Below are positions 12,853 through 24,644 of a DNA stretch of 60,000 nucleotides, in pieces. The stretch spans positions 77,111,053 through 77,171,052 of the forward strand of contig CM060732.1 of the NCBI GenBank assembly GCA_030704615.1. Reading direction: 5' to 3'. A model generated the notes under the pieces. That model ran no database searches, was not told the DNA's origin, and saw only the letters and a list, made by a program, of their open reading frames with translations. The DNA comes from Takakia lepidozioides (taxonomy: Eukaryota; Streptophyta; Takakiopsida; Takakiales; Takakiaceae). The translations under genes were made by a program, and so were the position numbers. Every line of letters starts with the position of its first letter. Positions within the stretch are counted from its first letter, which is position 1.

Positions 12853-13133
12853 GTATCCAGTGCCATTGTGGTTTTTTTTTAATGTTAATGGTCTCTCCTC
12901 TCCAGATTGGAAATGGTGTATGTACGACATTGCACATGCATTGACATATTGGGCTCTTGGATGTGCAGGATACATGAAGGCCTCGAAAACGTATTGTGAG
13001 TTGCGACGCATGTGCACCCTTTTTCATGCATGATATGGTATACCTTCCATCCACAGTTTGCAAGTCACGGCCCGCATGTGCATAATTATGTGGGCGGATT
13101 CTCATAGCAATGAGGTATGTGCCTTTTTTGCAG

Positions 13134-14321
13134 GCGGGCCAGTGGTGCAGTGGTGGCAAAAACACATGACATATGGTTTTTGAAGGGCTCTCGGGTTTCG
13201 CAAGTTCCTCTTAGACTAGAAGATGCAGATGACTTGCTCTCTGCAAGGGGGTGGATTAGTGACCGTCTGATGGACTTCTGGGTGTCAATTAAAATATTTT
13301 CTCTTCCTGAACATGTGTGCAATAAAATCCATGTTGTAGATAGCTTCACATGGATATGCCTTCACGATCATTGTGCAAAGCAGACAAATCAAGTCGACTC
13401 TGTGCGGATTTGGATGCAAAGACGGTTCCCCTTCTTCAGGAGTGAGGGTGTTGAAGCCCTTATTGTGCCAATTTTATGCAAGTGAGTACAATGTGTATGC
13501 ATTTCTACCTTCTTGTTGTCGTACCTTTGAAGAAGGTCGTGCTCCATTGCTACATGTCGACTAACCGGCTATTGTTGCCCCCCTGTGCAGTGACCATTGG
13601 AGTCTGGTTATCTTGGAACCGTCTCGCTACCTTCACTTGAATAGCATAAGAAGTTTGCACAAGTACCGTGCTTTCAAGCCATTGTTTGCTACTTTCTGGG
13701 CCATGGTCAGAGGAATCAGCGCAGGAAGCCCCCAGTGGAAGGATGCGACTGACCTCAAGCGGTGGTTTTGCCCGCCTGTTCCACAGCAGGCCAACACATG
13801 GCAGTGTGGTCTGTTTGTAGCTCATTACATTGAGCTGTACTTAGTGCAAACGTACCTGAATCCACAACCTGGTGGTGCAGGCCCGGTAAGAGGCAGCTGC
13901 TCGTGGTTTACATGATCATTTGCTGCCTATTTTAGTTGTGGACGTTCATGTGCTCGCGCAATGTGCTGAATCCATGTATCAGGTAGAATGAACATGAATA
14001 TCCTTACGAAAATTGTATGCATTTGTAACAATGATCATTGCTTGTTCATTGTTTGTTTTTGCATTCTTTGTTCTTCTTTCTTTGCAGCTCACATCAAACT
14101 GGTTCCCTACTGAGGCCGTGCGCAAGAAAAGATATGAACTTCAAGACATGATTTTGCACGAGCTTGACGGTCACCCATCGCACGAGCCTCCATATGTAGT
14201 GCCCAAACCCCCACGCAAAGTTGGAGATTGCAGCAGCCCTGTCCTCCCTGTGGCCACCACTCCAGCTCCCCTCACACGCAGACGGTGTAAACGAGCCAGG
14301 AATGTCAGCAAAGCGTTGTGA
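13134..14321 (+). CDS. Ulp1/SENP-like C48 cysteine protease domain (3 exons)
   Basis: Three exons fit GT-AG rules: 13134-13481, 13591-13885 and 14088-14321. The joined protein runs from LEDADDLLSARGWISDRLMD (the usual W-L-D/N-D substrate-cleft region) through ALIVPILCNDHWSLVILEPS to PQQANTWQCGLFVAHYIELY and a basic C-terminus ending RRCKRARNVSKAL. Catalytic His is at 13595 and Cys at 13805, and the oxyanion Gln lies six residues before the Cys. The usual Asp of the DSL motif is Asn (HLNSI, codon 13640), so the triad would be His-Asn-Cys. C48 proteases cleave SUMO-like tails; in plant transposons (KI-MULEs, some CACTA) their role is unknown. This is the best preserved gene of the element; I see no stop in these exons. 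It reads inward from the left terminus, so it may use the terminal repeat as promoter. Confidence 0.8.
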
Positions 14322-16177
14322 CATTGGATACAATTGGCTACAAAAAGTATTATTTATTAATTGTCTACCTTTCTGCGTTGATTTTTGTGGTCCTTTGCTT
14401 CCCACAACTGTGTCTTATTCTTCTTACATGCAGCACATTTCCGACCGTCAGTGCACGTTCTCTGCTTTGTTTTGCAAGTTCGCTTCAGTCCCTCTTTCCT
14501 ACCCCTAGTCAGCCCTTCTCTACATTGGGGTATGCTATTTCGGGATGTCTCTTCCTTCTCTCTAATGTTTTCGATTCAAGGGCATGCTGTTCAACATGAT
14601 GGCAGCCAATGGGATCCCTGGTGCCCCACAATCTGCTCACACTCACTTCACAGTGCCACATTACTGTTCCGTTTCCTTGCTTACATGTATTTGTGCAGTG
14701 ACATAATGCCCAATACTGAAGACTAGGACTGTTTCAACAAGTATATGTTGACAAGCACTGGTAACTGGGGTATTTCAATGTAGCCCTGCATGCAACACAT
14801 GCCTACATTGCATAAACAAGCAAGCCAGGAACTGCATGTAAAGGAAATTGGTAACACCCCGCACATACCATTCCATGCAACAATCGGTTATGGGCACAAT
14901 GCACACCCCAGTGCAATCAGTCTTCCTCGCAATCACATAAATGTTATTGTGCTAGTGCCAGTGTGGCAATTGGTCTCTCAGCAATGATATTGAATATAAT
15001 TCGTGCCAAGCACCTGTGCTCTACACGCCACGAGGTCCAGTGTGTTGCACAATGGTGAATCAACGAAGTGTAGGGTTCTTTATGCGTGCCATTCGGATTT
15101 CCATAGTGATACATACACAGAGGGCACCTGATATCAGGCTCGGAAATAAACTCCACAGCGGCATGATGGTTGTCTATAATGCGCACCAACCGTGATTGCA
15201 CCAACATACGAAATTCGGGACGTTGTGGTCCATACATTTCCATGTCTATGGCACAATGTTTGAACACATGGGCCTCTCCATCCCCCATCTCTCTTTGCCG
15301 TTGTCTTTCATTCAAACACATGAAAGGATTGAATATGCTGATGTTTCCCCTCCTCGTATACTTGCTCTCCTCCATCTTCACCGAAGCCTGTGCACTTCTC
15401 TACAACAATGGTGCCCGTCAACCAAAAAAGAAATAACTGTTCAAATGTCCTTTCATACTTCAGCCCCAATTTGTACCCATCCCTATCTCCCAAGGAATAT
15501 ACACTTCTTCTACTTCATCCACTTATGTGTTCTGATTTCAGGGTGCACAAATGCAAGCCTGCCTTGCCAGCATCATGGGAGCTGCAAAATCATTCCTTTT
15601 GAATTTACATACTTCCCATGTGACCTGTATGTAGAAGGGTAAGTGACACATAAGAAACGTCCCTTCCCTTCTACTAATTGCTTTAGGCCAATTGAATGTA
15701 ATCTTGAAGGTATCACCCCAGGTAAGGAATATTACGAAAGCAAACAATATTATGCATAAATGCCTATTGGTTTCATATGCATTTCTGCATTTCTCAGCAA
15801 GTTCTGTGTGAACATATGGATGACTGTGGATTGAAGGGTGCCTTTACCAACTGTCAGGTACCCTTCATAATTGAATTTCACTAGCCCTCTTGAAGCTAGG
15901 GGACAAACACATGCAATCAGACCACACCGTGCTTGCTTCAGCAGCATTTGTTCAGATCTTCAGCATGGAACATGCACATTTGCATGCAACCCCTTATGCA
16001 CTTCTGGTGCAAACGAGGCAGTACTGAATGACCAAGTAGTTCCTCTAGTTCAGCAATACTTATGAACTGCCCCACAAACTCCAGCCTCAGTTTTTGAAAG
16101 AGCAAACACATGCACTCAATTGGATCCCCACCTTAACCCGCCGACCGTGTCTTCTATGAAGCATTATCAATTACTTC
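14322..16177. other. intergenic, no recognisable gene
   Basis: Only short overlapping open frames on both strands lie between the convergent protease gene and the minus-strand gene. It is probably the two 3' ends. Confidence 0.45.
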
Positions 16178-17939
16178 TCAGATTTTGGCGTGGACGATCC
16201 TGCCCCACCTACAAGCTGAGAGGGCTGGACTGACTCTAAGAGCACCCAAGTCCTGCACCAGCTCATCCATGGCAGAAGTCTCATCGATGTCGGTTTTGTC
16301 AATCAAAAAAGCAGTAGTGGGAGTGAGCCCCAACGACCAACTAACACTATGCTTTCCTCTCTCAACCCTATACTGCTTCTTTAGTCGCACTGTAAAGCTA
16401 CCCTTCACCATCACGTTAGTTTTTATACCAGCGAGGGTCTTCTTCAGGTCCACAATGGGGACCTTGGATAGGAACCCGGTCTCGTCTACCTCCACAATGC
16501 TGAAGATCTTCTGAGGACTCCACAGGTTCACCTCCAACCACAAGTACTCCCCAGAAATCCGAGCCTTCGTGGTTGTGTCCACATGAAATCCTTTTGCATG
16601 TGCAGCACATGCAATCACATCCCAAATACACAAAGGAACCCCCATAGTAACATATTGCATAGCATATGACTTGGGGGCATTCGGCTTGTACAACAACACT
16701 ATTCCTTCCAGACACACTGATTTCTCCATGCAGGAACCAAACAAAATGTTTGCAACAACAGTGCGTGTCCCTGCCAATCGCGGTTGCAGCACATCCGAGA
16801 TATCGCGGGGATCTTCAATGGCAACTTCAATAAGACTGTCATTCGTACCTAAATAGTATGCCATGACCTGAGTTCGTAATGAAAAGCAGCCCAAAGGAAG
16901 TTGGAAACCCCAGTACCAAAAACAAACGCCCTGAAATGTGTCTACCTTTGCCCAAACTTAAGTGCGAGTTGTTTTTTCAGTTGCAACTTAAGCTGCGATT
17001 GATCATATGCTAGTTCAAATGCGGTCTGCCAAGTCACCAACGACTAGAGCTGCGAAACCGCCAACCTTGCTACACTGCCACCCTCGGCCAAGACCAATTG
17101 GGAAAGCATTCATCAACATTCCGAAAGCAAAATCTTCATGAGGACGCTTAACCAGCCCTGGTCTCAAACGAGTGAGGTTCACCTCCACTGTATACTGCCT
17201 CCTTCAAAAACAATGAAGATATACATTACTGATTTTGAGAACTGAAGAAACTAAATATATGCCGCTTCCCATGTTTCACTGTTTTTTGGGGCTTTGAGGC
17301 AGATGGTCACATAAGCAGCTGTTCCGAGTGAGTCGGAATATTATTGGATGGCGCGAAGGCTATAACCTATGCAGCCTTAAGAAAAGAAGAGGAGGAAAAT
17401 GCAACCTCACTTTCTTAAACATCACAGACATTCAATTCATGAAATGCACTCAATTCCGATTCTCACCGGTGGTAGCAACTGGATTCCGTTTCACAACAAA
17501 GATCAACCTCGTCGATTGCCGCTCCACATGAAGGCAGTTTAATGCAGTCGCAGCCTTCATCCACCCATTGAAACAAGGTAAGAATATGAAAACACTCGTT
17601 CTCCTTCGAAGGGTCCAGGCCCAAAGCATGTGGCCCCCACTCTTCGTTAGGAGCTCACAGGAATCTTGACCTGAGTACAACGGTGTTAGGCTGTTTTGCA
17701 GCTGCACTGTTGGTGTCATCGTAAAAGCCAGACCATCCCACTCTACCTGCAGATACATGTGCTGTAAGAATGATATCCCCTGCTGTGGGTTTTGACCAAT
17801 CCACCAACGCTTCCAATCCAGAGATGCGAGTCCCCACGATGCCAGTAATATCTCCTACCAACTCCTTGTGAGTATCGACATCAACAAAAGCTTCCTCTTG
17901 CAGCCAGGAGCTGCCTACTCCTTCTTGAGCGTCTGACAT
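16178..17939 (-). CDS. unrecognised cargo gene of the giant MULE (probably frame-broken)
   Basis: The likely start at 17,939 gives MSDAQEGVGSSWLQEEAF and an open frame to about 17,775. A coherent frame then switches (QVEWDGLAFTMTPTVQLQ), and around 17,600 a third frame reads GPHALGLDPSKENECFHIL. The last part, 16,178-16,894 and extending upstream in frame to about 16,920, is a clean open frame of about 240 residues with MAYYLGTNDSLIEVAIEDPR, PRLAGTRTVVANILFGSCME and VKGSFTVRLKKQYRVERGKH. I do not recognise a family. Composition is that of a soluble mixed alpha/beta protein, with no signal peptide or membrane segment. Stops between about 16,940 and 17,440 are either introns or decay. It lies between the protease gene (convergent) and the ParB/methyltransferase gene (same strand, upstream), so it is probably native cargo. 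Confidence 0.5.
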
Positions 17940-19209
17940 TGCTAAGTGCGAGAGGCGGAAGTGAAAGAGGCAGCAAGGCCAGGCAAATGGGTGAGGGAGA
18001 GTGCGACGAGGCAATGGGGGATCTGAGGAAACTCAACGAGTTTGGGAGTGCTGAATGGCAGTGTCGTGTGGGGAGAGTATGTGTTCGGTGAGGCTGGAGA
18101 ACATGACTTTTGGAGGGGGTAAGTCATGTGCTGCACGATTTCGGATGGGCACATGCATCTTGAGGAGCAAAAGGATACTGATTCCACCATCCGCTGAGGT
18201 GCGCATTGGTCCACATGTATGGACAACACATGCATGAATTGGAGGCAATGTCTCTGATTGGCAGCCTCCACCCACATGACAGTAGGGCGGGAAAAAGTGG
18301 CGGGTGCTTTTGAGGGATGCGTCGTTTTGAATTGGCATTGCCACAGTCAGTATTCTCATTCTTGGTGGGATGTTTTGTTCACAAATGTGGTTGGAGAGGC
18401 ATTATATTTATTGCTATCTGAACCCACTGGAGTGGGGGCAACATAGCTGCATTTTATGATGGACATAAAGCTTAGTCTTGACATTTTAGACATTTTGGGG
18501 TCCGAACGAACTTGTGTCCACATTGTTCCCTGTAACATGACCGGCAGCTCTGTCCTTGCACCTATGCTCTGCAATCATATAAATAACAACATTCCATGGG
18601 CATTGTATTCGTGCCAGTTGTGCATGCTCCCTTTCATGTGGAAGACAAGTATGGGTGATCGTTCTTCAATACCTTATGTATTGGACGCCAGAGAGCATTG
18701 GAAAATGTCTTTGAACCCTAAATGCTAGTCATTTGCTAAGGAAACAATACCAACTTCAACTGAAACAATTGTACATGGCCAGCAACTCAAAGTAGGTATT
18801 CAACTACAAAGATGCATGTAAATGTGTAAATTTGGAATGCCATCTTCATTTGCAAATGCTTGCCTCATGATGGAGAAACTGAGTTCGAGCCCATGCATTT
18901 GAAGAAGGTCTCCTGATTCGAAATACCTACTGAACTACAGTGACCCAAACCAAAGATCCAAACTCCCAGCAAGTTGAACTACATCCCAACGGGGGTGCTA
19001 TTCCGTGAGCCTGTGAGCCCAGGAAACCGTGAGCCCAGCACAGGCTCACGCCACGTCAGCATGCATACAGGGCCTATTTCCGCGGGTGTCACCTATTAAC
19101 GCGGGTTGATCAGCCATTTCCCGGGAATGCAGACTGGATGTGTTACATCCATTGTATCCGTCCTTTCTATCCATTGCATCCATCTAGACGTTATCAACAT
19201 ACCAAGCCC
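17940..19209. other. intergenic, no recognisable gene
   Basis: Short unrelated open frames only, plus the hairpin at 19,004-19,050. It should contain the promoter of the minus-strand gene, but no motif stands out. Confidence 0.4.
19004..19050. repeat. 12-bp inverted repeat (hairpin)
   Basis: CGTGAGCCTGTG at 19,004-19,015 is the exact reverse complement of CACAGGCTCACG at 19,039-19,050, with a 23-nt loop that repeats GTGAGCCCAG. It could be a terminator or regulatory hairpin. There is no transcript evidence. Confidence 0.5.
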
Positions 19210-19224
19210 CTGCATTGGAATGTG

Positions 19225-19480
19225 GCTATGTCGTGAGCAGGTGCACACTCACATCATCCAAAGCAGATCCCTGCAAAATATTTTCTTACTCACCACCCTT
19301 GCAAACATGCCAGGTATGTGCGGGAGCATCATGGATGCTCACCAGATTTGAGAATGCCTGAACGCTCTTTGATCACGTGGACTTCACCGTGATGGATTTA
19401 CCAAGCATTCTTCTAGCATGAATGGTTTGGAGACCAACGAGCAAATGATGCGAGAATGCTCTACACGAACCAAAGTCGTT
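19225..19480 (+). pseudogene. PPR fragment captured inside the giant MULE
   Basis: The plus strand encodes QVHTHIIQSRSLQNIFLL, then GSIMDAHQI, a broken MPERSLIT-type stretch and NGLETNEQMM. DNA similarity to PPR fragment C (reverse complement of about 1,790-1,930) is high over CAGGTGCACACTCACAT and GGGAGCATCATGGATGCTCA. It is a short, frame-broken host gene piece. Capture of host gene fragments is typical of Pack-MULEs. Confidence 0.7.
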
Positions 19481-19694
19481 TGTTTGTTTTTGCAATGCAC
19501 TCAAGCCTGTGAGGTCCGCAAAACACTAAATAGATTGAAGGAACAATCCGGGCAGTCCATGCAACCCCCATCTCCAACAATAGTTTGTTCCCATGAATTT
19601 GCATCCCACGCACACATTGCAAACAGGACAACAAGGACACACAACCATCCCATTTCAAATTTGGCCCCGAATAAAAGCAAAAGAAAACTTCATA

Positions 19695-22600
19695 TCAAGT
19701 GTCACAGTCATCAGAATCAGTCTCGACCTCCTGTGCTATGTCATCCACAAAGATTTTGGCCCCAACACCACGTCTTCTACCACGGCCGTCGATGGGTGGA
19801 CTGCAAGTGCCATAAACGGACATGCTTGCTGCGAGTGCCTCCGCATAGACAGGTAGCACGTAAGACCGAGGAGGACTTGAAAGAAGTCCAAATAGGTGTG
19901 ATAGCCTTGGAGGGTAAGTGGAAGCACGCGGACTCCTGCACAAGTCGACAAAAACCCATTTTGAACACAATGATGCAATGCACAAGTCCAACGAAGAGGA
20001 TGTCTCCCATGTGCACTTTGCCTCAAGAACAGTGATTCTGGATATTGAAACAACAATGCAAGCATCCATAGGTTGAACTTACTCACAAGCAAAGTCGGAG
20101 TCCAGCTCCTTGTCGAAAGTCTCCCCTGTATCAATATCACCGGGAATGGGCTTCAGAAGGACTTGAGAAGTGTGTCCACCCAAACCCATCAGGAGGTTCT
20201 TGTAAATCTCAGCATCCCCTTCAATCCCAAAGAGATGTCGCGCACTGGCCTTGCAAGTGTGGTACGAAGCACCTGCAGTGGAATAGAATGAAGGAAACAG
20301 ACATTGAAGACACATTTGGAACGGTGGGAAGTGCTGAAAGTACAAGCTCAAACAAACCTCATGAAATGTGAATGTTGAAGAGACGAACCTGTGCCCATTG
20401 ACAAATCTAGAACTCTGGCGTCTATGTAGGTGCAGCACTCCACAATCGTTTGAATGAAAGCCGGGCTCCTCTCCCTCGCCCCTCTCCAAGGAACCCCATT
20501 CCCTCTTTGCAAGCACACGTTGCTGTCGACGTAGTTGTGGTGCATGTCATCCGTGGGAGGATCTGTCCTTTCGTCTATGAACTTGGCCCCATGAGTGATG
20601 GCGAACTCCCTAATGACGGCCGGAGTCATAGGTGGATGCACTCGGACGAGACAAACAGCTTCAAACAAACAAGTCTGCGAACAGGACATCCATAAGGAAC
20701 TAAGAAGATTCAAAACCAGGCCCCTACATATGAGTTTGAGCGACCTATGCAACTCCATCCAAGAACCACCAAGAAAAGGAACAAGAAGGCAGATTTACCA
20801 TCTCTCTCGGACGATCCCCCTTCATCAGGTACATGTTGTTCACACAATTCCATGTCTTCACGACCCTCATACTAGAGGCTTTCAAATAGCTGGCAAGTGC
20901 ACGGCGACAGTGAAGGTCAATGGACTGGATGAGCACCAAAACACCTGCATCGGACAGAAAGAAATTGCAAAAGGAGAAAACCCACCGCCAGTAGCGTTCA
21001 TCAAAAGCATTCCAACCTGGACAAGCACCCGATGGAGGGACATCCGGGACTGACAACCCATCAGGGATGTCCAAGATGATGAGTTCGGCTGCATATGGCT
21101 TCTCCTTCCCGTTCACCCAAGATTTGGTCATTTTAACCTGCAAACAAGAATACAATGGAATGCTCAAGAGGATTGAAACGATCCATGCCCACAACAGACA
21201 AGAAGCAAAAGACAACACGCACCGTGCCAAGGAACTCCACAATCCTCTCCCACACTGGTGATGGCTCGCCCTTGTAATCAGATTTCTTGGACTCCATCAT
21301 GGCAAGGAACCCGACGTTGGCCATCTCCAACCTGGTAGGGCGAATGACCCTCGTGGGATGCTCCACTGCATGGTACGGGTCCTTGGGATCAACCACCCCC
21401 TTGTTCTTTCTCCCGGATCCCCTATCATGCGGTGGAGTCTGCTGGACATGCACCACAGGGCCAGTATTTGCAACACTTCCCTGCCCACCTACCTGCCCTT
21501 GTGCCCCCTTCCCCCTACCCCTTCCTTTCCCCACACCACTAGCAACATCTTTTCCCTTTGCCTTTCTACCTCTACCCGGGGTATCCTGAGCGAGAGGCTC
21601 CTTCTTTCCACGCTTCCTCTCCTTTCTCTTGCTGGTCAAGCTCATTTGTTCGACTAATGCCACCCTCTTTGCTGAACTCTCTAAAGAAACAAGATTGCCA
21701 CACTGTGGCTCTCCATTTCCTCATGTATGCTTGGAAGGAGACCTTCGGTGCTGTCATGGTGATGCCATAGTCAGCCAGCTGAGTATGTAGAACTGACTGG
21801 GCCCTTTCTTCCAACTGCAAAACAATCCAAATGCAAGAATGAACCAAAAAACAATCACAGCCAATGTAACAGCCAATGGAAAGAGAAGGACAGAAAAAGC
21901 GAAAAGAAATTGACACAGCAAAGGACATCATACCTGGCTCCAATAAGTGGCCTTGTGAAGCCATGTGTCCAGCACATTGTCACTGACAGGAATGACATGC
22001 TGGGTTTTCTTCTCTTTCTCCGGCCTGGGGAACATGTGGGTATCCCTAACAGTGGGATCGGAGTTCCATATCTGTAGCCACTTCACCTTCTGTTCCGAAG
22101 ACACAACGGCGGTAGACTACCTGTGTAACTTCTCCTGGGCCATCTCTGGCTTGCCTGGCTTGTTGTAATGGTTTTTCACCTCCAGAAGAAACTGTGATCC
22201 GAATGATGGGTCGGCAATTCTCAACTGCTTAACAAAAGCACTCATAATAGTCCTTCTTGTGGCGGTCATCTCTTTCTTGATGTGACTCTCAATCCCCTTT
22301 GCTGTCATTCTCTCCTCAGGGGTAGAGCTGTAGTATTCCAGTTTGTCACGCTCTCCTGCATCTGTAATGTCTTGCTGCAAGGGAATGCACGAGAGTTGAA
22401 TCAACCCAAGGGCAAGGGAAACAAACAGAAACAAACATGTGGAAGCAGGAATATCGAAAGGCCAGATGGTGGAAGATGTATCTCACCGCGTACATATACT
22501 CCATGAAAGCCTCACGGGTCAACGAGTACCACGTTTCTGATGTCTTGGAGCTTTCACACTTCTTGTACGTCTTTGCTGAAAGGATGGTCTTGAAGTTGGT

Positions 22601-23250
22601 CAAGGGCATCTGCCCGATCCTTTGTATCATGTACAGTGTGTGAACCAGACTCGTTTTGACATGCGATGTCTCTGTCCCTCTGCAGAATGATATGTGAAAG
22701 TCAGAATGAAAATGAAGAACCGTCAACAGAGGACTGGAACAAAAGAACCACCGAACCACAACTGGAACATGTACAATGAGAAACCAACCTGTTCACATCA
22801 TTCATTGCCGTCAGAAGACCCATCATGTTCCCGTCACAATCCAGCACCATCGATCGAACAGACTAATGCCACTCTTCCTCCTGTGAGTGCAGCCTCCCAA
22901 TGACAGCCATCCATGCAAGCAACCGGTGGTTGCCATCCCATACGTGAAACATCTTCCTTGAGAATGCCTGGGTCAAAGGTTTCCTGGAGAGAAGAAGTTC
23001 GAAGGATTCGTTCACTTGTCTCCAAATGGGATCCCAGGAGTCCACGATTGACTCATCCACAAGGAGCTCATTGCCTCTGGAATCCTTTGTAGAAACGTAA
23101 AAGACTGCGGATCCATCCAAATACCCATGAACAAACTCGGCCTCCAGCTTCAGGATGTCCTTGATGAGGGGTGGACGAACGACGGGCATGGAAACCAACC
23201 TACACAGGGGGATCTTCAACCTCCCACCCGCACACAGGGGCCGCTCTGTA
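19695..23250 (-). pseudogene. ParB-like domain fused to a beta-class N4/N6 DNA methyltransferase, multi-exon
   Basis: Reading leftward, the first visible exon (23,250-22,863) has RLKIPLCRLVSMP, YLDGSAVFYVS and HVWDGNHRLLAW (22,911-22,952), the DG-x-HR box of the ParB/sulfiredoxin fold. Next come helical exons (LVHTLYMIQRIGQMPLTNFK; GERDKLEYYSSTPEERMTAK), an in-frame TAG at 22,117, and a basic linker (KRKERKRGKK, GKGRGRGK, about 21.5-21.65 kb) reached after a frame change. Then ELIILDIPDGLSVPDVPPSG (21,057-21,081) stands where motif IV DPPY belongs. After an intron, ARVLDLSMGTG (about 20,385-20,420) joins GASYHTCKASARHLFGIEGD (20,280 down), giving motif I and the following E/D. The order IV then I is that of beta-class DNA methyltransferases. 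The tail ends acidic (ETDSDDCDT). It is expected to methylate adenine-N6 or cytosine-N4, but DIPD instead of DPPY and the broken frame argue that this copy is inactive. The 5' end runs into the palindromic array, so N-terminal exons are missing here. Confidence 0.7.
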
Positions 23251-24003
23251 ATGTTCATTCCACCCCTATTTGGAAGCTCAAACAGTGTGCGGCAACGCAC
23301 ATTGTTTGAGCCCCCATTTTGCTATGTTTTTTGCCTTGTTTTTCTTTTTCATAACGGCCAGAAATGGCATCTCTGTCAGGTTCAATCCACATTTACGTGG
23401 TAGGTCAAACAGTGTGCGTTGACGCACACTGTTTGAGCCCCCCTTGTCATTGTTTTTTTCATTTGGAAATCGTGCACACAGGGGCCACTGTTTGTGCCCC
23501 CTTCACTGCCTGTTTTTTGATTTAAAAATCGTTAGAATAGGGCCACTATGCCATGTTCAAACCACCCCTAATTGGAAACTCAAATGTTTTGGGCCCCATC
23601 TCTGCTTGTTTTTTGATGTGAAATTGGGCGAAACACGGCTAGTATGGATGCTCAAAACACCCATAGTTGGAAGAACGAACAATGTGTGGCCCCTTCTCTG
23701 CATGTTTTTTTATGTGGAAATGTGCCACATAGGGCCTAATGTCATGTTGAAAACACCCCTATTTGGAAGCTCAAGCAGTGTGCAGCAACGCACACTGTCT
23801 GTTCTCCACTCTTTGCCTGATTCTAGATTTGAAAATAGACCACTCATGGCCAGTGTGCCATGTTCAAATCACCCATTATTGGAAGCTCAAATCGTGTGCG
23901 GCAACGCACACTGTTTTTGGCCCGCACAATGCTTGTTTTCTCATGTGAAATTGGGCCACATCGGGTCTACCTGCCATGCTCAAAACACCATCTGTTCTTG
24001 CCT
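23225..24003. repeat. palindromic repeat array, left block
   Basis: Repeats of about 115 bp, each with a palindrome AAACAGTGTGCG-N4-CGCACACTGTTT. Clear palindromes start near 23,281, 23,407, 23,772 and 23,888; the interval 23,450-23,770 has worn units. The spacers are alike (GCCACATAGGG, CATGTTCAA, CACCCCTATTTGGAAGCTC). The first about 235 bp match 35,300-35,528 in the same orientation. The open frames here (with the recurring RQRTLFEPP) are repeat translations, not genes. Confidence 0.85.
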
Positions 24004-24044
24004 CTCTCTTATATCAGTTTGAATGAACAACCGTGTAGGAGAAG

Positions 24045-24644
24045 ATGCAAATGGTGGTGGATGAGAACCCTTCGGGGGAGAGGAAGGAGATCATTGCTGA
24101 TGTGGACGATGAGTTATATGAAAGCAAAGCCGCTGAGATGCTGGGGGGTCAGAAGGTAAACTCTCAGCTTGTGGTGCAAAATATGCTTGCCCTTTGCCAT
24201 TGCACAGCACCGTGATACGTTGAGGTATGCCACTATACGTGGTGGAGGATATCTTCCTGGGGTTCGGAGGTTTAGCCCTGGTGACTATGTTTATTTGCAG
24301 CAGCTCCTACGATTCTGGATGTTACTGCAGAGCATGTTATTCTGAGGGTTTGAGAGGTGTTGCCCTCAAGAGTCCTAATCTTGGAGGGTCGGGATGACAT
24401 GACTTGGAAAGACCATGTGCGTAATTGTGCGCCATGTCACCTTCCCAATGTCGATGGCAGAGTTGACCCAAACTTGGCAGTGATACCTACAGGTTTGAGG
24501 TGCATGCTCTGTGGGTCTGCCAAAGGGGCAGCCACCATGCTGGTGTGTGATCGATGCTCAAAGGGTTGGCATATGGGATGCTTGACTCCACCTCTTGAGA
24601 AGGTTCCTGACATAGATTGGTTGTGTCCACACTGCTTGGGATAG
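24045..24644 (+). pseudogene. LTR retrotransposon integrase C-terminus and PHD finger
   Basis: From about 24,178 the plus strand reads AIAQHRDTLRYATIRGGGYL and RRFSPGDYVYLQQ, the C-terminal region typical of Ty3/gypsy-like integrases. One frame change follows, then LEGRDDMTWKDHVRNCAPCH and LPNVDGRVDPNLAVIPTG. The end is a complete PHD finger, CMLCGSAKGAATMLVCDRCS then KGWHMGCLTPP and WLCPHC, with a stop after LG. PHD fingers read histone H3 tails; at an integrase C-terminus one could guide integration (inference). The DDELYESKAAEMLGGQK stretch at 24,100-24,160 is probably also integrase. Reverse transcriptase, RNase H and the integrase core are absent from the whole window. Confidence 0.75.

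Noticed and set aside
12560-13165. 201-codon minus-strand frame
   Set aside because: Antisense shadow of the zinc-finger/Ulp1 gene, crossing its splice sites.
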